Of a DNA stretch of 37,328 bases, positions 8,465 to 16,492 are shown piece after piece (position 1 is the first letter of the stretch; the number at the start of each line of letters is the position of its first letter). The position numbers and the translations under genes are program-made. This DNA comes from Acidobacteriota bacterium (GTDB taxonomy: Bacteria > Acidobacteriota > Terriglobia > Bryobacterales > Bryobacteraceae): NCBI GenBank assembly GCA_016870915.1, contig VFZY01000039.1:1-37328 (forward strand), in the 5' to 3' direction. The notes under the pieces are model-generated. The model had not been told where the DNA came from. It did not search any database and worked only from the letters and a program-made list of their open reading frames with translations.

Positions 8465-9213
8465 AGCTTCGCGCCATCCGCGCCGGCTACAGCGGCAATC
8501 CGGTTCTGCATGGCATCACGCTCGATTTCGCGCCCGGTGAGTTCGCTGCCATTGCCGGTCCGAACGGCGCGGGCAAGTCCACGCTGCTTTCCATCCTGGC
8601 CGGACTTTTCCCGCGCCATGAAGGCGAATGCAGCCTCGATGGACGCCCGGTCCCCGAGTGGCCCCGCGGTGAATTTGCCCGTTCCGTCGCTTTTGTCCCC
8701 CAGAGCGTCCGCATCGACTTTCCTTTCACCGCCCGTCAGGTCGTCCTGATGGGCCGCGCACCCTTCGCCGATGGTCTTTTCGAGTCCGAAGCGGACCATG
8801 AGGCCGCCCGCCGCGCCATGGCTCTGACGGACACGCTCGCCTTCGCCGCACGCGATTTCAGAAGCCTCAGCGGCGGCGAAAAGCAGCGCGTTGTCCTGGC
8901 ATCCGCGTTGGCCCAATCTCCGCGTGTTCTCCTGCTGGATGAGCCGGCCACGTTCCTCGACCTCAAACACCAGGTGAGCATCTACACTCTGCTTCGCCAC
9001 CTTGCCAGTTCGGGGATCCTGGTTATCGCCGTCACCCACGATCTCAATCTCGCCTCGGCCTTCGCCTCACGCCTCATCCTGCTGCATCAGGGCCGCATCG
9101 CCGCCGATGGTCCGCCCGTGGACGTGCTGACGGAAGCCAACATCCAGGCGGTGTTCGACACTCCGGCACGGGTGCACCGTCTGGAAGACCGGTCGTGGCT
9201 GGTATATGGATAA
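8461..9213 (+). CDS. btuD: Corrinoid ABC transporter ATPase
   Basis: Cytosolic ATPase of 250 residues in the FecE/BtuD family that powers import. Visible motifs are Walker A (GPNGAGKST), Q-loop (FVPQSV), signature (LSGGEKQR), Walker B (RVLLLDEPATFLDL) and switch histidine (AVTHDLNLA). The ATG overlaps the btuF stop by 4 bases and the 3' end overlaps btuC by 8 bases, so F, D and C are probably translationally coupled. The same family also serves ferric siderophores; the surrounding cob genes favour corrinoids. Confidence 0.93.
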   Translation: MKLRAIRAGYSGNPVLHGITLDFAPGEFAAIAGPNGAGKSTLLSILAGLFPRHEGECSLDGRPVPEWPRGEFARSVAFVPQSVRIDFPFTARQVVLMGRAPFADGLFESEADHEAARRAMALTDTLAFAARDFRSLSGGEKQRVVLASALAQSPRVLLLDEPATFLDLKHQVSIYTLLRHLASSGILVIAVTHDLNLASAFASRLILLHQGRIAADGPPVDVLTEANIQAVFDTPARVHRLEDRSWLVYG

Positions 9214-10174
9214 ACCGCGCGCAGTCGCCGCCATTTCCGCCGCCGCCGCCATCGCCTTGCTGGCTTCCGTGCTCGCCCCCCTGGCCGGCTCATCCAACAT
9301 CAGCCTGGAAGCGGCGTTCCAGGGCATCTCTCCCCACCACGAGATCTTCTTCCAGGCGCGCCTCCCGCGCGTTCTTCTCGCGTTACTCACAGGCGGCGCG
9401 CTGGCCGCCTCGGGGGTCCTGTTCCAGTCCCTGCTTCGCGACGCGCTGGCAACACCCTATACTCTGGGCATCTCAAGCGGAGCCTCCCTGGGCGCCGTCA
9501 CCGCCATCTGCTTCGGCTGGGCCGGAGGCGTCTGGCTGGCCTCCTTCCTTGGCGCCGTCATCGTTCTTGTAGCTGTGCTCGCGCTGGCCCACGAAGGGCG
9601 GCGGATGTCGCCCTTCACGCTGCTGCTGGGCGGTGTGACCATCAACAGCATCTGCCTTGCCGCCATTCTGTTCCTCCAGAACATCACCACCTTCGGCCGG
9701 TCGCTCGCCATCGTGCGCTGGCTCATGGGCTCCATCGATCAGGTGGAATACTCCGTGCTGGCCGCCCTTGCGGCCGCCATTCTGCCTGTCACCGCGTATA
9801 CCTTTCTTCGCGCGCGCGACTGGAACCTGCTGGCGGCCGGCGAAGAGTGGGCCGCCTCGCGCGGCGTGCCCGTGCGCCGGGCGATGCTCACCGGCTATCT
9901 GGCGGGTTCGTTCCTGACAGGTCTGGTCACGGCCTTCGCCGGCCCCATCGGATTCGTCGGCCTGATTGTGCCCCACGCCCTGAGGCTGGCCCTGGGCGCC
10001 GATCACCGAGTCCTGCTGCCGTGTTCGTTCCTGCTGGGCGCCGCGTTTCTTGCTCTCTGTGACGCCGTATCGCGCACCTTGCTGGCCCCGGGGGAGATCC
10101 CCGTCGGCGTCATCACCGCGCTCATCGGCGGCCCGGTCTTTATCTGTATGCTGCGCCGGAGAGCCCGCTCATGA
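9206..10174 (+). CDS. btuC: Corrinoid ABC transporter permease
   Basis: Inner-membrane permease of 322 residues in the FecCD/BtuC family, with about ten hydrophobic segments. Family sequences are visible: RLPRVLLALLTGGALAASG, LATPYTLGISSGASLGAV, GFVGLIVPHALRLALGADHR and the C-terminal GEIPVGVITALIGGPVF. It would pair as a homodimer with two BtuD subunits and receive corrinoid from BtuF. It overlaps btuD by 8 bases and cobS by 4 bases (ATGA). Confidence 0.93.
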   Translation: MDKPRAVAAISAAAAIALLASVLAPLAGSSNISLEAAFQGISPHHEIFFQARLPRVLLALLTGGALAASGVLFQSLLRDALATPYTLGISSGASLGAVTAICFGWAGGVWLASFLGAVIVLVAVLALAHEGRRMSPFTLLLGGVTINSICLAAILFLQNITTFGRSLAIVRWLMGSIDQVEYSVLAALAAAILPVTAYTFLRARDWNLLAAGEEWAASRGVPVRRAMLTGYLAGSFLTGLVTAFAGPIGFVGLIVPHALRLALGADHRVLLPCSFLLGAAFLALCDAVSRTLLAPGEIPVGVITALIGGPVFICMLRRRARS

Positions 10175-10893
10175 GACGGTTCCTCGGCGCCGTCCAAATG
10201 CTCACCGTGGTTCCCGTGCTCACACGCACCGCGCCACCCGGACAGTGCGCGGCCTTTTACCCTCTGGTGGGCGCGCTCACCGGCGCCGTAGGCGGTGGTG
10301 TCTACTGGCTGCTGCGCCACGCACTGGCCCCGGAACTGGCCGCGCTGTTCACCGTGGCCTTCTGGGTGCTGATCACTGGAGCTCTACACGAAGACGGCCT
10401 GGCTGATTGCGCCGACGCATTCCGCGCGGGCCGCTCCAGGGACCGCATTCTGGAGATTCTCAAGGATCCGCGCGTCGGCGCCTTCGGGGCGCTCGCTCTC
10501 ATCCTCTCCGTGGGCCTTCGCGCTCGGGCCCTGGCTGAGATTTCCGGCCATCCGGTGGTGGCGATGGCCGCTGTGCACGGCATCGCGCGGGCGGTTATCG
10601 TCGCCCTCGCCTGGCTTACGGCGCCCGTTCCAACGGGATCGGCCTTCGTCTTCGCCCGCGATCTCACGACGCCCGCCGCCCTGGCCGCCATCGCCCAGGG
10701 AGCCGCCCTCAGCCTGCTGCTCGGACGCCAGTGGTTCCTCGCGCTGGCGCTGGCCTACCTTGCCGTTCTGCTTTCCAGGTTCTATTTCGAGCGCCGGATT
10801 CAGGGCATCAATGGCGATTGCCTTGGCGCCACCGAGCAGATCTGCGAGATCCTGTTGTTGGCCCTACTGACATGCCAAAACTGTACCTGGTGA
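10171..10893 (+). CDS. cobS: Adenosylcobinamide-GDP ribazoletransferase (cobalamin synthase)
   Basis: Integral inner-membrane enzyme of 240 residues that joins adenosylcobinamide-GDP to alpha-ribazole (or its 5'-phosphate), closing the lower nucleotide loop of cobalamin. The CobS signature HEDGLADCADAF, followed by DPRVGAFG, is clear, and several membrane segments follow. The ATG overlaps the btuC stop; the 3' end overlaps the next gene by 22 bases. Its GDP-activated substrate is normally made by CobU/CobP, which is not in this window. Confidence 0.93.
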   Translation: MRRFLGAVQMLTVVPVLTRTAPPGQCAAFYPLVGALTGAVGGGVYWLLRHALAPELAALFTVAFWVLITGALHEDGLADCADAFRAGRSRDRILEILKDPRVGAFGALALILSVGLRARALAEISGHPVVAMAAVHGIARAVIVALAWLTAPVPTGSAFVFARDLTTPAALAAIAQGAALSLLLGRQWFLALALAYLAVLLSRFYFERRIQGINGDCLGATEQICEILLLALLTCQNCTW

Positions 10894-11369
10894 GGCATCT
10901 CGAACCGGAGGGCGCCGGGCGGCTGCTTGGCGCCTCGGACCCTCCGCTCGCCCCGGGTGCGCGCTTCGCAGGAAATCTCGAAGCCGAGATCATCTATTCC
11001 AGCCCGCTGCGCCGCGCCCGCCAGACCGCGCTCCAACTCGGCGACTGGGTGGAGATCCTGCCGGAACTGGCTGAAATTGGCCTGGGCGCCTGGGAGGGCC
11101 TCACCTGGGCTGAGGTGGAGCAGCAAGACCCCGCGCTCGCCGCCGCCAAGCTCAAGGACTGGTTCAGCGTCATCCCGCCCGGGGGCGAACCCTACGAGCC
11201 CTTCCGGCGCCGCGTGGCTCGCGCCGTCGACCGCTTCCGCCTGGGGCCCTTCCCTGCCGTCGCCGTCGCCCACCTGGCCGTCAACGCCGAAATCGGCCGC
11301 ATCCTCGCCGGCCACAACCCTGCTGTGTTCCGCCAATTCTACGGAGAAGTCTTCGAATATGAACTCTGA
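10872..11369 (+). CDS. cobC: Histidine phosphatase, probable alpha-ribazole phosphatase (CobC-like)
   Basis: Cytosolic branch-1 histidine phosphatase of 165 residues. It has the catalytic histidine in YLVRHLEP, an arginine-rich SSPLRRARQTA segment, an acidic GAWEGLTWAE segment and the second histidine in VAVAHLAVN. The usual RHG is RHL here. CobC-type enzymes remove the 5'-phosphate of alpha-ribazole-phosphate or of cobalamin-5'-phosphate; position between cobS and cobT makes this the likely role. An earlier in-frame start inside cobS (10731) exists, but the ATG at 10872 begins right at the family N-terminus MPKLYLVRH. Confidence 0.85.
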   Translation: MPKLYLVRHLEPEGAGRLLGASDPPLAPGARFAGNLEAEIIYSSPLRRARQTALQLGDWVEILPELAEIGLGAWEGLTWAEVEQQDPALAAAKLKDWFSVIPPGGEPYEPFRRRVARAVDRFRLGPFPAVAVAHLAVNAEIGRILAGHNPAVFRQFYGEVFEYEL

Positions 11370-11387
11370 AGCGAAGGAGCCCTGCTC

Positions 11388-12359
11388 ATGCCCCGGAGCG
11401 TAGCCGCTCAAGTGGAGCAGCGGCTGAACTCCCTCACCAAGCCCACCGGCAGCCTTGGCCGGCTGGAGGAGATGGTGGTCCACTATTGCCGCATCAAGGG
11501 CAATCCCATGCCGCCCATGCCGCGCAAGGGTATGTTCGTTTTCTGCGGCGACCACGGCGTCACGGAAGAAGGAGTGAGCGCTTACCCGCGTGAAGTCACG
11601 CGCCAAATGGCGGCCAACTTTGAAGGCGGCGGCGCGGCCATCAACGTTCTTTGCCGGCACTATGCCATCGACGCCCGTTTCGTCGATTGCGGCATTGGCC
11701 GGCCCACACGCAATCTGGTCCGCGAACCGGCCATGACGCCCGCTGAGACCGCCGAATCCATCGCGCTGCGCCGCCGTATGGCACGTGAAGCAGCCGAGAA
11801 GTTCGATGCCGCGGGCATCGGTGAAATGGGCATCGGCAACACCACGCCGGCCGCCGCGCTGTTTTCCGTCTTTGCCGGACTGCCGCCTTCGCAAACCGCC
11901 GGGCGCGGCAGCGGGCTGGACAACCGGATGCTGCTCCACAAGATCGCGATCATCGAGAAAGCCATCGCCCTGCACCAGCCCGACGCGGCCAACCCCATGG
12001 CTGTCCTGGCCGCGCTGGGCGGGCGCGAGATCGCCGCCATGACCGGTTTCATTCTGGGCGCCGCCCACACCGGGCTTGCCGTGGTATTGGATGGCTTCAT
12101 CGTCTGCACCTCCGCTCTTGTAGCCTGGCGCATCGACCCCACGTGTCTCAACAACGCCATCTTCTCTCACTGCTCCGCGGAGACCGGACACGGCCGCCTG
12201 CTTGACCACCTGGGCGTCACCGCTTACTTCGGCTTCGGCATGAGGCTGGGCGAAGGCAGCGGCGCCGCCGTGATGCTGGGCCTGCTGGACACCGCACTGC
12301 GCCTGTACCGGGAAATGGCCACGTTCGAGGAGGCGAAGGTCGCCGAAAGGGTACAATAG
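11388..12359 (+). CDS. cobT: Nicotinate-nucleotide--dimethylbenzimidazole phosphoribosyltransferase
   Basis: Cytosolic enzyme of 323 residues that transfers phosphoribose from nicotinate mononucleotide to the lower-ligand base, giving alpha-ribazole phosphate. Family blocks are clear: KPTGSLGRLE, FCGDHGVTEEGVSAYP, EMGIGNTTPAAAL and GEGSGAA, which holds the catalytic glutamate (E289). It is somewhat shorter than the about 350-residue enterobacterial enzyme, mainly at the N-terminus. GAAGGAG precedes the ATG. It ends the B12 gene series; a promoter-like TACAAT overlaps its stop. Confidence 0.95.
   Translation: MPRSVAAQVEQRLNSLTKPTGSLGRLEEMVVHYCRIKGNPMPPMPRKGMFVFCGDHGVTEEGVSAYPREVTRQMAANFEGGGAAINVLCRHYAIDARFVDCGIGRPTRNLVREPAMTPAETAESIALRRRMAREAAEKFDAAGIGEMGIGNTTPAAALFSVFAGLPPSQTAGRGSGLDNRMLLHKIAIIEKAIALHQPDAANPMAVLAALGGREIAAMTGFILGAAHTGLAVVLDGFIVCTSALVAWRIDPTCLNNAIFSHCSAETGHGRLLDHLGVTAYFGFGMRLGEGSGAAVMLGLLDTALRLYREMATFEEAKVAERVQ
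12353..12358 (+). promoter_or_regulatory. Possible -10 element for the ABC permease operon
   Basis: TACAAT overlaps the cobT stop codon. Initiation about 7 bases later would give a leader of about 25 bases containing AGGAA before the TTG start at 12391. No clear -35 was identified. Confidence 0.3.
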
Positions 12360-12390
12360 GGGCGTAGACCCTCCTTCCGTAGGAACCCCG

Positions 12391-13494
12391 TTGATCAATA
12401 AGCTGGTTATCGAGAATCTGAAACACCGGCCTGCGCGCACTCTGCTCAGCGTTCTGGCCATCGGCGTCGAAGTGACGCTGGTGCTCACCCTGGTGGGCCT
12501 CAGCCACGGCATGCTCGACGACTTCGAAAAGCGGTCCCGCGGCGTGGGGGCGGACGTCATCATCCGGCCGCCCGGCTCCTCTGTCTTCAGCATGAGCACG
12601 GCGCCCATGTCCGACAAGCTGGTCCCCTTCTTTGCCTCGCAACCGAACGTTGCGCAGGCCATCGGAGTGATCACTCACACGCTGCCGGGCCTTTTCGGCA
12701 GCGTCACCGGCATCGACCTTGCTTCGTTCAACACCATGAGCGGCGGCTTCCGCTTTCTGGAAGGCGGCCCGTTCCGCAAGGATGACGACGTCATCGTCGA
12801 CGAATACTACGCCCGCCAGGGCAAGCACCAGGTGGGCAAGTGGATTGAACTGGCCAACCGCAAGTGGCAGATCTGCGGCATCGTCGAATCCGGCAAGATG
12901 TCGCGCCTGTTCGTTCAACTGCCCGTGCTGCAGGACCTGTCGGGCAACAAGGGCAAACTCAGCCAGATTTACCTTCGCGTGAACGGCCGCGCCAACGTCG
13001 ATCCGCTGGTGAAACAGCTCCGTGAGACACCGTCGCTCAAGGATTACCAGATCTACTCACTGGAAGAGTTCACCTCCCTCATCTCCATCAACAACGTGCC
13101 GTGGCTCACGCCGTTCATCCGCGTGATCGTCGGCATCGCCGTGATCGTCGGCTTCATCGTCGTGTTCCTTTCCATGTACACCGCCGTGCTGGAACGTACG
13201 CGCGAGATCGGCATTCTGAAGTCGCTGGGCGCCTCTCCGGCGCTGATTGTCAACCTGTTGGCGCGGGAGACCACGCTGCTCGCCATTCTCGGCTCCGGCG
13301 CCGGCATCGGCTTCAGCTATGGAACACGCTGGCTCATCCAGACCCTGGTGCCCGCCTCGCTCCAACAGGCCATCGTCTATGAGTGGTGGCCCATTGCCGC
13401 CGGCATCGCGGTGGCCGGGGCTCTGGTGGGGGCACTCTACCCGGGCTTCAAGGCGGCGCGGCAGGATGCCATTCAGGCGCTTGCGTACGAATAG
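12391..13494 (+). CDS. ABC transporter permease, FtsX/MacB-type
   Basis: Inner-membrane protein of 367 residues. It has one membrane segment near the N-terminus (residues about 16-40), a large periplasmic MacB-PCD-like domain, and three C-terminal membrane segments with the FtsX-domain hallmark LERTREIGILKSLGAS just after the first of them. It pairs with the ATPase encoded 9 bases downstream. Such pairs act in lipoprotein release, peptide efflux or cell-envelope mechanotransmission rather than import. There is no HlyD-type adaptor or outer-membrane channel nearby, so the cargo is unknown. The start is a TTG preceded by AGGAA; no ATG fits the N-terminus as well. Confidence 0.88.
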   Translation: MINKLVIENLKHRPARTLLSVLAIGVEVTLVLTLVGLSHGMLDDFEKRSRGVGADVIIRPPGSSVFSMSTAPMSDKLVPFFASQPNVAQAIGVITHTLPGLFGSVTGIDLASFNTMSGGFRFLEGGPFRKDDDVIVDEYYARQGKHQVGKWIELANRKWQICGIVESGKMSRLFVQLPVLQDLSGNKGKLSQIYLRVNGRANVDPLVKQLRETPSLKDYQIYSLEEFTSLISINNVPWLTPFIRVIVGIAVIVGFIVVFLSMYTAVLERTREIGILKSLGASPALIVNLLARETTLLAILGSGAGIGFSYGTRWLIQTLVPASLQQAIVYEWWPIAAGIAVAGALVGALYPGFKAARQDAIQALAYE

Positions 13495-13503
13495 GACCCA
13501 CGC

Positions 13504-14181
13504 ATGAGCGCTTCACCCATCATCCGCATTCGCGATCTCCGCAAGACTTACCGCACCGGTGACGTCGAAGTGCATGCCCTGCGCGGTGTCGATCTGGATA
13601 TCCCGCGCGGCGAATTCGTTGCCATCGTGGGCCCCTCGGGTTCCGGAAAGTCCACGCTGTTCCACATCCTGGGCGGCCTCACCGGGCCCACCGCCGGCAC
13701 CATTCACATCGATGGCAAAGACCTGTTGGGTCTCACCGATGCCCAGCGCACGGAGATGCGCAAGTCCACTGTCGGGTTCGTTTTTCAGAAGTACAACCTG
13801 CTGCCCACGCTCACCGCCGAAGGCAACATTGAGATCGCCCGCTACATCTCCGGCCGGAACGGCGGCTGGGATAGCCAGTTCCGCCAGATCCTCGACCTTT
13901 TGGGCATCTCGGGCCGGCTCCACCACAAGCCCCGCGCCATGTCGGGCGGCGAACAGCAGCGCGTCGCCATCGCCCGCGCGCTGGTCAATCATCCGGCGAT
14001 CCTGCTTGCCGATGAGCCCACCGGGAATCTCGATACCGAGAACTCAAATGCGGTGCTTGGCATCCTGCGCGACCTCAATCATCGCGCCGGCCAAACCATC
14101 CTCATGATCACCCACAACCCGGAGGCCGCCGCCTTCGCCGATCGCGTCATCCGCATGCGTGACGGACGTATCGAAGCCTGA
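13504..14181 (+). CDS. ABC transporter ATP-binding protein, LolD/MacB-like
   Basis: ATPase of 225 residues, partner of the preceding FtsX-type permease. It has Walker A (GPSGSGKST), a Q-loop in FVFQKYNLLPTLTA typical of LolD/MacB/FtsE ATPases, signature MSGGEQQR, Walker B (ILLADEPTGNLD) and the switch histidine (MITHNPE). AGGAC lies before the ATG. The family drives conformational work on the periplasmic face by the permease; the exact substrate cannot be read from the sequence. Confidence 0.93.
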   Translation: MSASPIIRIRDLRKTYRTGDVEVHALRGVDLDIPRGEFVAIVGPSGSGKSTLFHILGGLTGPTAGTIHIDGKDLLGLTDAQRTEMRKSTVGFVFQKYNLLPTLTAEGNIEIARYISGRNGGWDSQFRQILDLLGISGRLHHKPRAMSGGEQQRVAIARALVNHPAILLADEPTGNLDTENSNAVLGILRDLNHRAGQTILMITHNPEAAAFADRVIRMRDGRIEA

Positions 14182-14188
14182 CATCTCC

Positions 14189-14500
14189 ATGAAGCGAATT
14201 CCGCTCCAGACCTCCATTGAAGAGGGCAAGGACCGGCAGGTGGACCTGCTTTTTGAAGGGCCTCGCCAGAAGCTGATTCAGATTACGCTCCGCAACGGAT
14301 GCACACTTCCCAGGCACACCGCCCCCATGCCCATTACCATCCAGGGCATCGCCGGCCATGGAACTCTCCTGGCGGGTGACCACCCGGAGTCGATCGCCCT
14401 GGGCCCTGGGGTTCTGGTGACCCTCGAACCCAATGTGCCGCACGAGATTCAGGCGAGCCCCGAGGTCTCCTTTCTTCTGACGCAGTTTACCGCCAACTGA
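14189..14500 (+). CDS. Small cupin-domain protein
   Basis: Single-domain cupin of about 103 residues. Visible features are a first-motif region (GCTLPRHTAPMPITIQGIAG) and a second motif (GPGVLVTLEPNVPHEI) with the conserved late His, giving a small beta-barrel. Only part of the usual metal-binding set is present (one His in the first motif and one in PH), so catalysis is uncertain. The ATG is 7 bases after the ABC ATPase stop, so it is probably the last gene of that operon. A GTG at 14159, inside the ATPase gene, is a possible alternative start. Function unknown. Confidence 0.7.
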   Translation: MKRIPLQTSIEEGKDRQVDLLFEGPRQKLIQITLRNGCTLPRHTAPMPITIQGIAGHGTLLAGDHPESIALGPGVLVTLEPNVPHEIQASPEVSFLLTQFTAN

Positions 14501-14535
14501 TTCCCCCACCGGGGCCACCCACCGGAGACTAGATC

Positions 14536-14564
14536 GTGTCATGGCCGGCCGGGCCGGTTATAAT
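14536..14564 (+). promoter_or_regulatory. Sigma70-like promoter, probably giving a leaderless mRNA
   Basis: GTGTCA at 14536-14541, a 17-base spacer and a perfect TATAAT at 14559-14564. The -10 ends 7 bases before the ATG at 14572, so transcription would begin at or next to the start codon. No Shine-Dalgarno sequence is present. This is the clearest promoter in the window. Confidence 0.7.
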
Positions 14565-14571
14565 CGGACGC

Positions 14572-15765
14572 ATGGCTACCAGGCGTCACCTCCTCAAGTC
14601 CATGGCTGCCGGCCCCCTTGCCGCCGGCGCGGCCAACGCCGCCACAACCCGTTCGGCGGAGAAGTCCGGCGGCTCCATCTACGCCCGGCTCGGCGTGAAG
14701 CCGGTGATCAATGGCGTGGGCGTGGTCACGGTGCTCGGCGGCTCCATCATGCCGCCTGAAGTGGTCCAGGCCATGAATGAGGCTTCGCAGTGGTTCATTC
14801 CCCTGCCCGAACTCCACAAGAAGGTAGGCGCCCGCATCGCCGAGCTTCTCAAGGTGGAAGGCGCCATGGTCACCTGCGGAGCCGCGTCCGCCATCCAGGT
14901 GGCCGCCACGGTCTGCATCACCCGCGGTGATCAGAAGAAGCTCCAGCAGTTGCCCTCCACCGAGGGCCTGCGGTTTGAAGTGGTCCAGCAGAAGACCCAC
15001 CGCAGCGGCTATGAGCAGCAGATGCTCGCCGCCGGCGCCCGCATCGTGTGGGTGGAAACGCGCGAGGAAGCCGAGCGCGCCATCGGTCCCAACACGGCCA
15101 TGATGTTCTTCCTCAACAAGGCGGAACCGATGGGCGCCATCAAGCGTACCGAATGGATCGAACTCGGCAAGAAGCACGGCATCCCCACGTTCAACGATGC
15201 CGCCTCCGACGCCACGCCCCGCGAGAACCTGTGGAAGTACGTCCACGAGGGCTTCGATCTGGTGGCTTTCTCGGGCGGCAAAGCGCTGCTCGGCCCCCAG
15301 GCCAGCGGCCTGCTGCTGGGCAAGAAGGACCTGATCGAAGCGGCCATGCTCTCCCTTAGCCCCTATGGCGGCGTCGGACGCGGCATGAAGGTGGGCAAGG
15401 AGGAGATGGTGGGTCTGCTCGCCGCCGTCGAGCGCTACCTGAAGGTGGACCACGAAGCCGAAATGCGCGAACTCGGCCGGCGCGTCACCGAAATGACCAC
15501 CGTTCTCAGCAGCATCGACGGCCTGAAGCTTGAGCGGCACGTACCCCAGATCGCCAACGAAGTGCCCCACCTGGCCATCGAGTGGGACGAAACGAAGATC
15601 AAGGCCACCTCGCAGCAGATCACGGAGAAGCTCCGCGAAAACGACCCGCCCATCCACATCCAGCGGCCCGGCGAAGGACGTCTTCTCATTTCCGTCTGGA
15701 TGATGCGGGGAACCGAACACCGCATCGTCGCCCGCCGCCTGGCCGAACTCTTCCGCGCCGGCTGA
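14572..15765 (+). CDS. Tat-exported PLP-dependent protein of the SelA-like / aminotransferase-fold family
   Basis: Protein of 397 residues. The N-terminus is a twin-arginine signal (MATRRHLLKSMAAG, then an alanine-rich h-region to about residue 24). The rest matches the SelA-like fold type I PLP family that includes D-glucosaminate-6-phosphate ammonia-lyase and selenocysteine synthase: INGVGVVTVLGGS near the start, TCGAASAIQVA, a cofactor-binding FNDAASDATP, and the Schiff-base lysine K237 in AFSGGKALLGPQASG. Catalytic residues look intact. The substrate is unknown; it could act on an amino acid or amino sugar in the periplasm. Export of a PLP enzyme of this family is unusual. It is transcribed from its own promoter. 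Confidence 0.82.
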   Translation: MATRRHLLKSMAAGPLAAGAANAATTRSAEKSGGSIYARLGVKPVINGVGVVTVLGGSIMPPEVVQAMNEASQWFIPLPELHKKVGARIAELLKVEGAMVTCGAASAIQVAATVCITRGDQKKLQQLPSTEGLRFEVVQQKTHRSGYEQQMLAAGARIVWVETREEAERAIGPNTAMMFFLNKAEPMGAIKRTEWIELGKKHGIPTFNDAASDATPRENLWKYVHEGFDLVAFSGGKALLGPQASGLLLGKKDLIEAAMLSLSPYGGVGRGMKVGKEEMVGLLAAVERYLKVDHEAEMRELGRRVTEMTTVLSSIDGLKLERHVPQIANEVPHLAIEWDETKIKATSQQITEKLRENDPPIHIQRPGEGRLLISVWMMRGTEHRIVARRLAELFRAG

Positions 15766-15801
15766 TAGGGTTTCATTCAGACTCCCCGCGGACCGGCCGA
15801 T

Positions 15802-16089
15802 ATGCTCGGCATGGTCGAGACTGCATTAGACAGCGAGATCGTCTACCACCAGTTCAACCGCCTGATCGGCGAACTGCTCAAAGGCACCATCAACCGCAAC
15901 GTGTTCCAGCCCTGGGAGATCACTCTTCTGCTGGACATTGATTCCTGCCAGTTGGACGAGAAACGGAAGCGCGACATCCTGGTCCGTTACCAGAAAGCGG
16001 TCCACAAACAGTTGGGCCGCGGCAGTTCGACGCCCATCACGATGTCGGAATTCCTTCAGACGGTGCGCTCGCGTTCTACGGTATCCTGA
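15802..16089 (+). CDS. Conserved-looking small protein of unknown function
   Basis: Predicted 95-residue, charged, soluble protein with mainly helical character (FNRLIGELLKGTINRNVF; KRKRDILVRYQKAVHKQL). No signal peptide, membrane segment or recognised catalytic motif. I do not recognise the family. Coding is supported by its place between two real genes in the same direction, the lack of a competing frame, and typical composition. A second ATG at 15811 is an equally plausible start. Its stop is 21 bases before the yggX-like start. Confidence 0.6.
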   Translation: MLGMVETALDSEIVYHQFNRLIGELLKGTINRNVFQPWEITLLLDIDSCQLDEKRKRDILVRYQKAVHKQLGRGSSTPITMSEFLQTVRSRSTVS

Positions 16090-16110
16090 ACCTCAGGGAG
16101 TGGATTGTCC

Positions 16111-16446
16111 ATGGGATGTGGTAGCGGAATGACCTTTGCGGCCGGTAGCGAACGGCCGAATCGTACCGGCAGACGCGTTTTTTGCGTCAAGTTCCAGAAA
16201 GAAATGTACGGCCTCGACGAGTCACCGTTCGACAATCACCCCATCGGGCAGCGCATCTTCGACAACGTCTCCATGGAGGCCTGGAAACTCTGGCTGGAGC
16301 ACATGAAGATGATCATGAACGAGTACCGGCTCAACCTCGGCACGCAGGAGCATCAGGAGTTCCTCATCGGCCAGATGGAGCAGTACTTCTTTGGCGAAGG
16401 CGCGGCATTCCCGGCCGGCTACGTCCCCCCCAAGTCCAAGAACTAG
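16111..16446 (+). CDS. Fe(II)-trafficking / oxidative damage protection protein, YggX-like
   Basis: Small cytosolic protein of about 111 residues. From about residue 20 it matches the YggX family: RRVFCVKFQKEMYGLD with the conserved cysteine, then GQRIFDNVSMEAWKLWLEH, NEYRLNL and QMEQYFFGEGAAF. In enterobacteria YggX protects Fe-S clusters from oxidation and may carry labile iron. This copy has an N-terminal extension of about 20 residues and a short proline/lysine tail compared with the about 90-residue proteobacterial form. Candidate starts are TTG 16105, ATG 16111 and ATG 16129; CAGGGAG before 16105/16111 favours one of the first two. Confidence 0.85.
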   Translation: MGCGSGMTFAAGSERPNRTGRRVFCVKFQKEMYGLDESPFDNHPIGQRIFDNVSMEAWKLWLEHMKMIMNEYRLNLGTQEHQEFLIGQMEQYFFGEGAAFPAGYVPPKSKN

Positions 16447-16492
16447 CGCGCCCGCTCCGCCGCATCCCGCGGCTGAGCGTTCGACCCAACCC

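Noticed and set aside
10800-12674. Long open frame (624 codons) on the minus strand opposite cobS-cobC-cobT and the ABC permease
   Set aside because: The opposite strand holds several confidently identified enzymes; the antisense product shows no family features.
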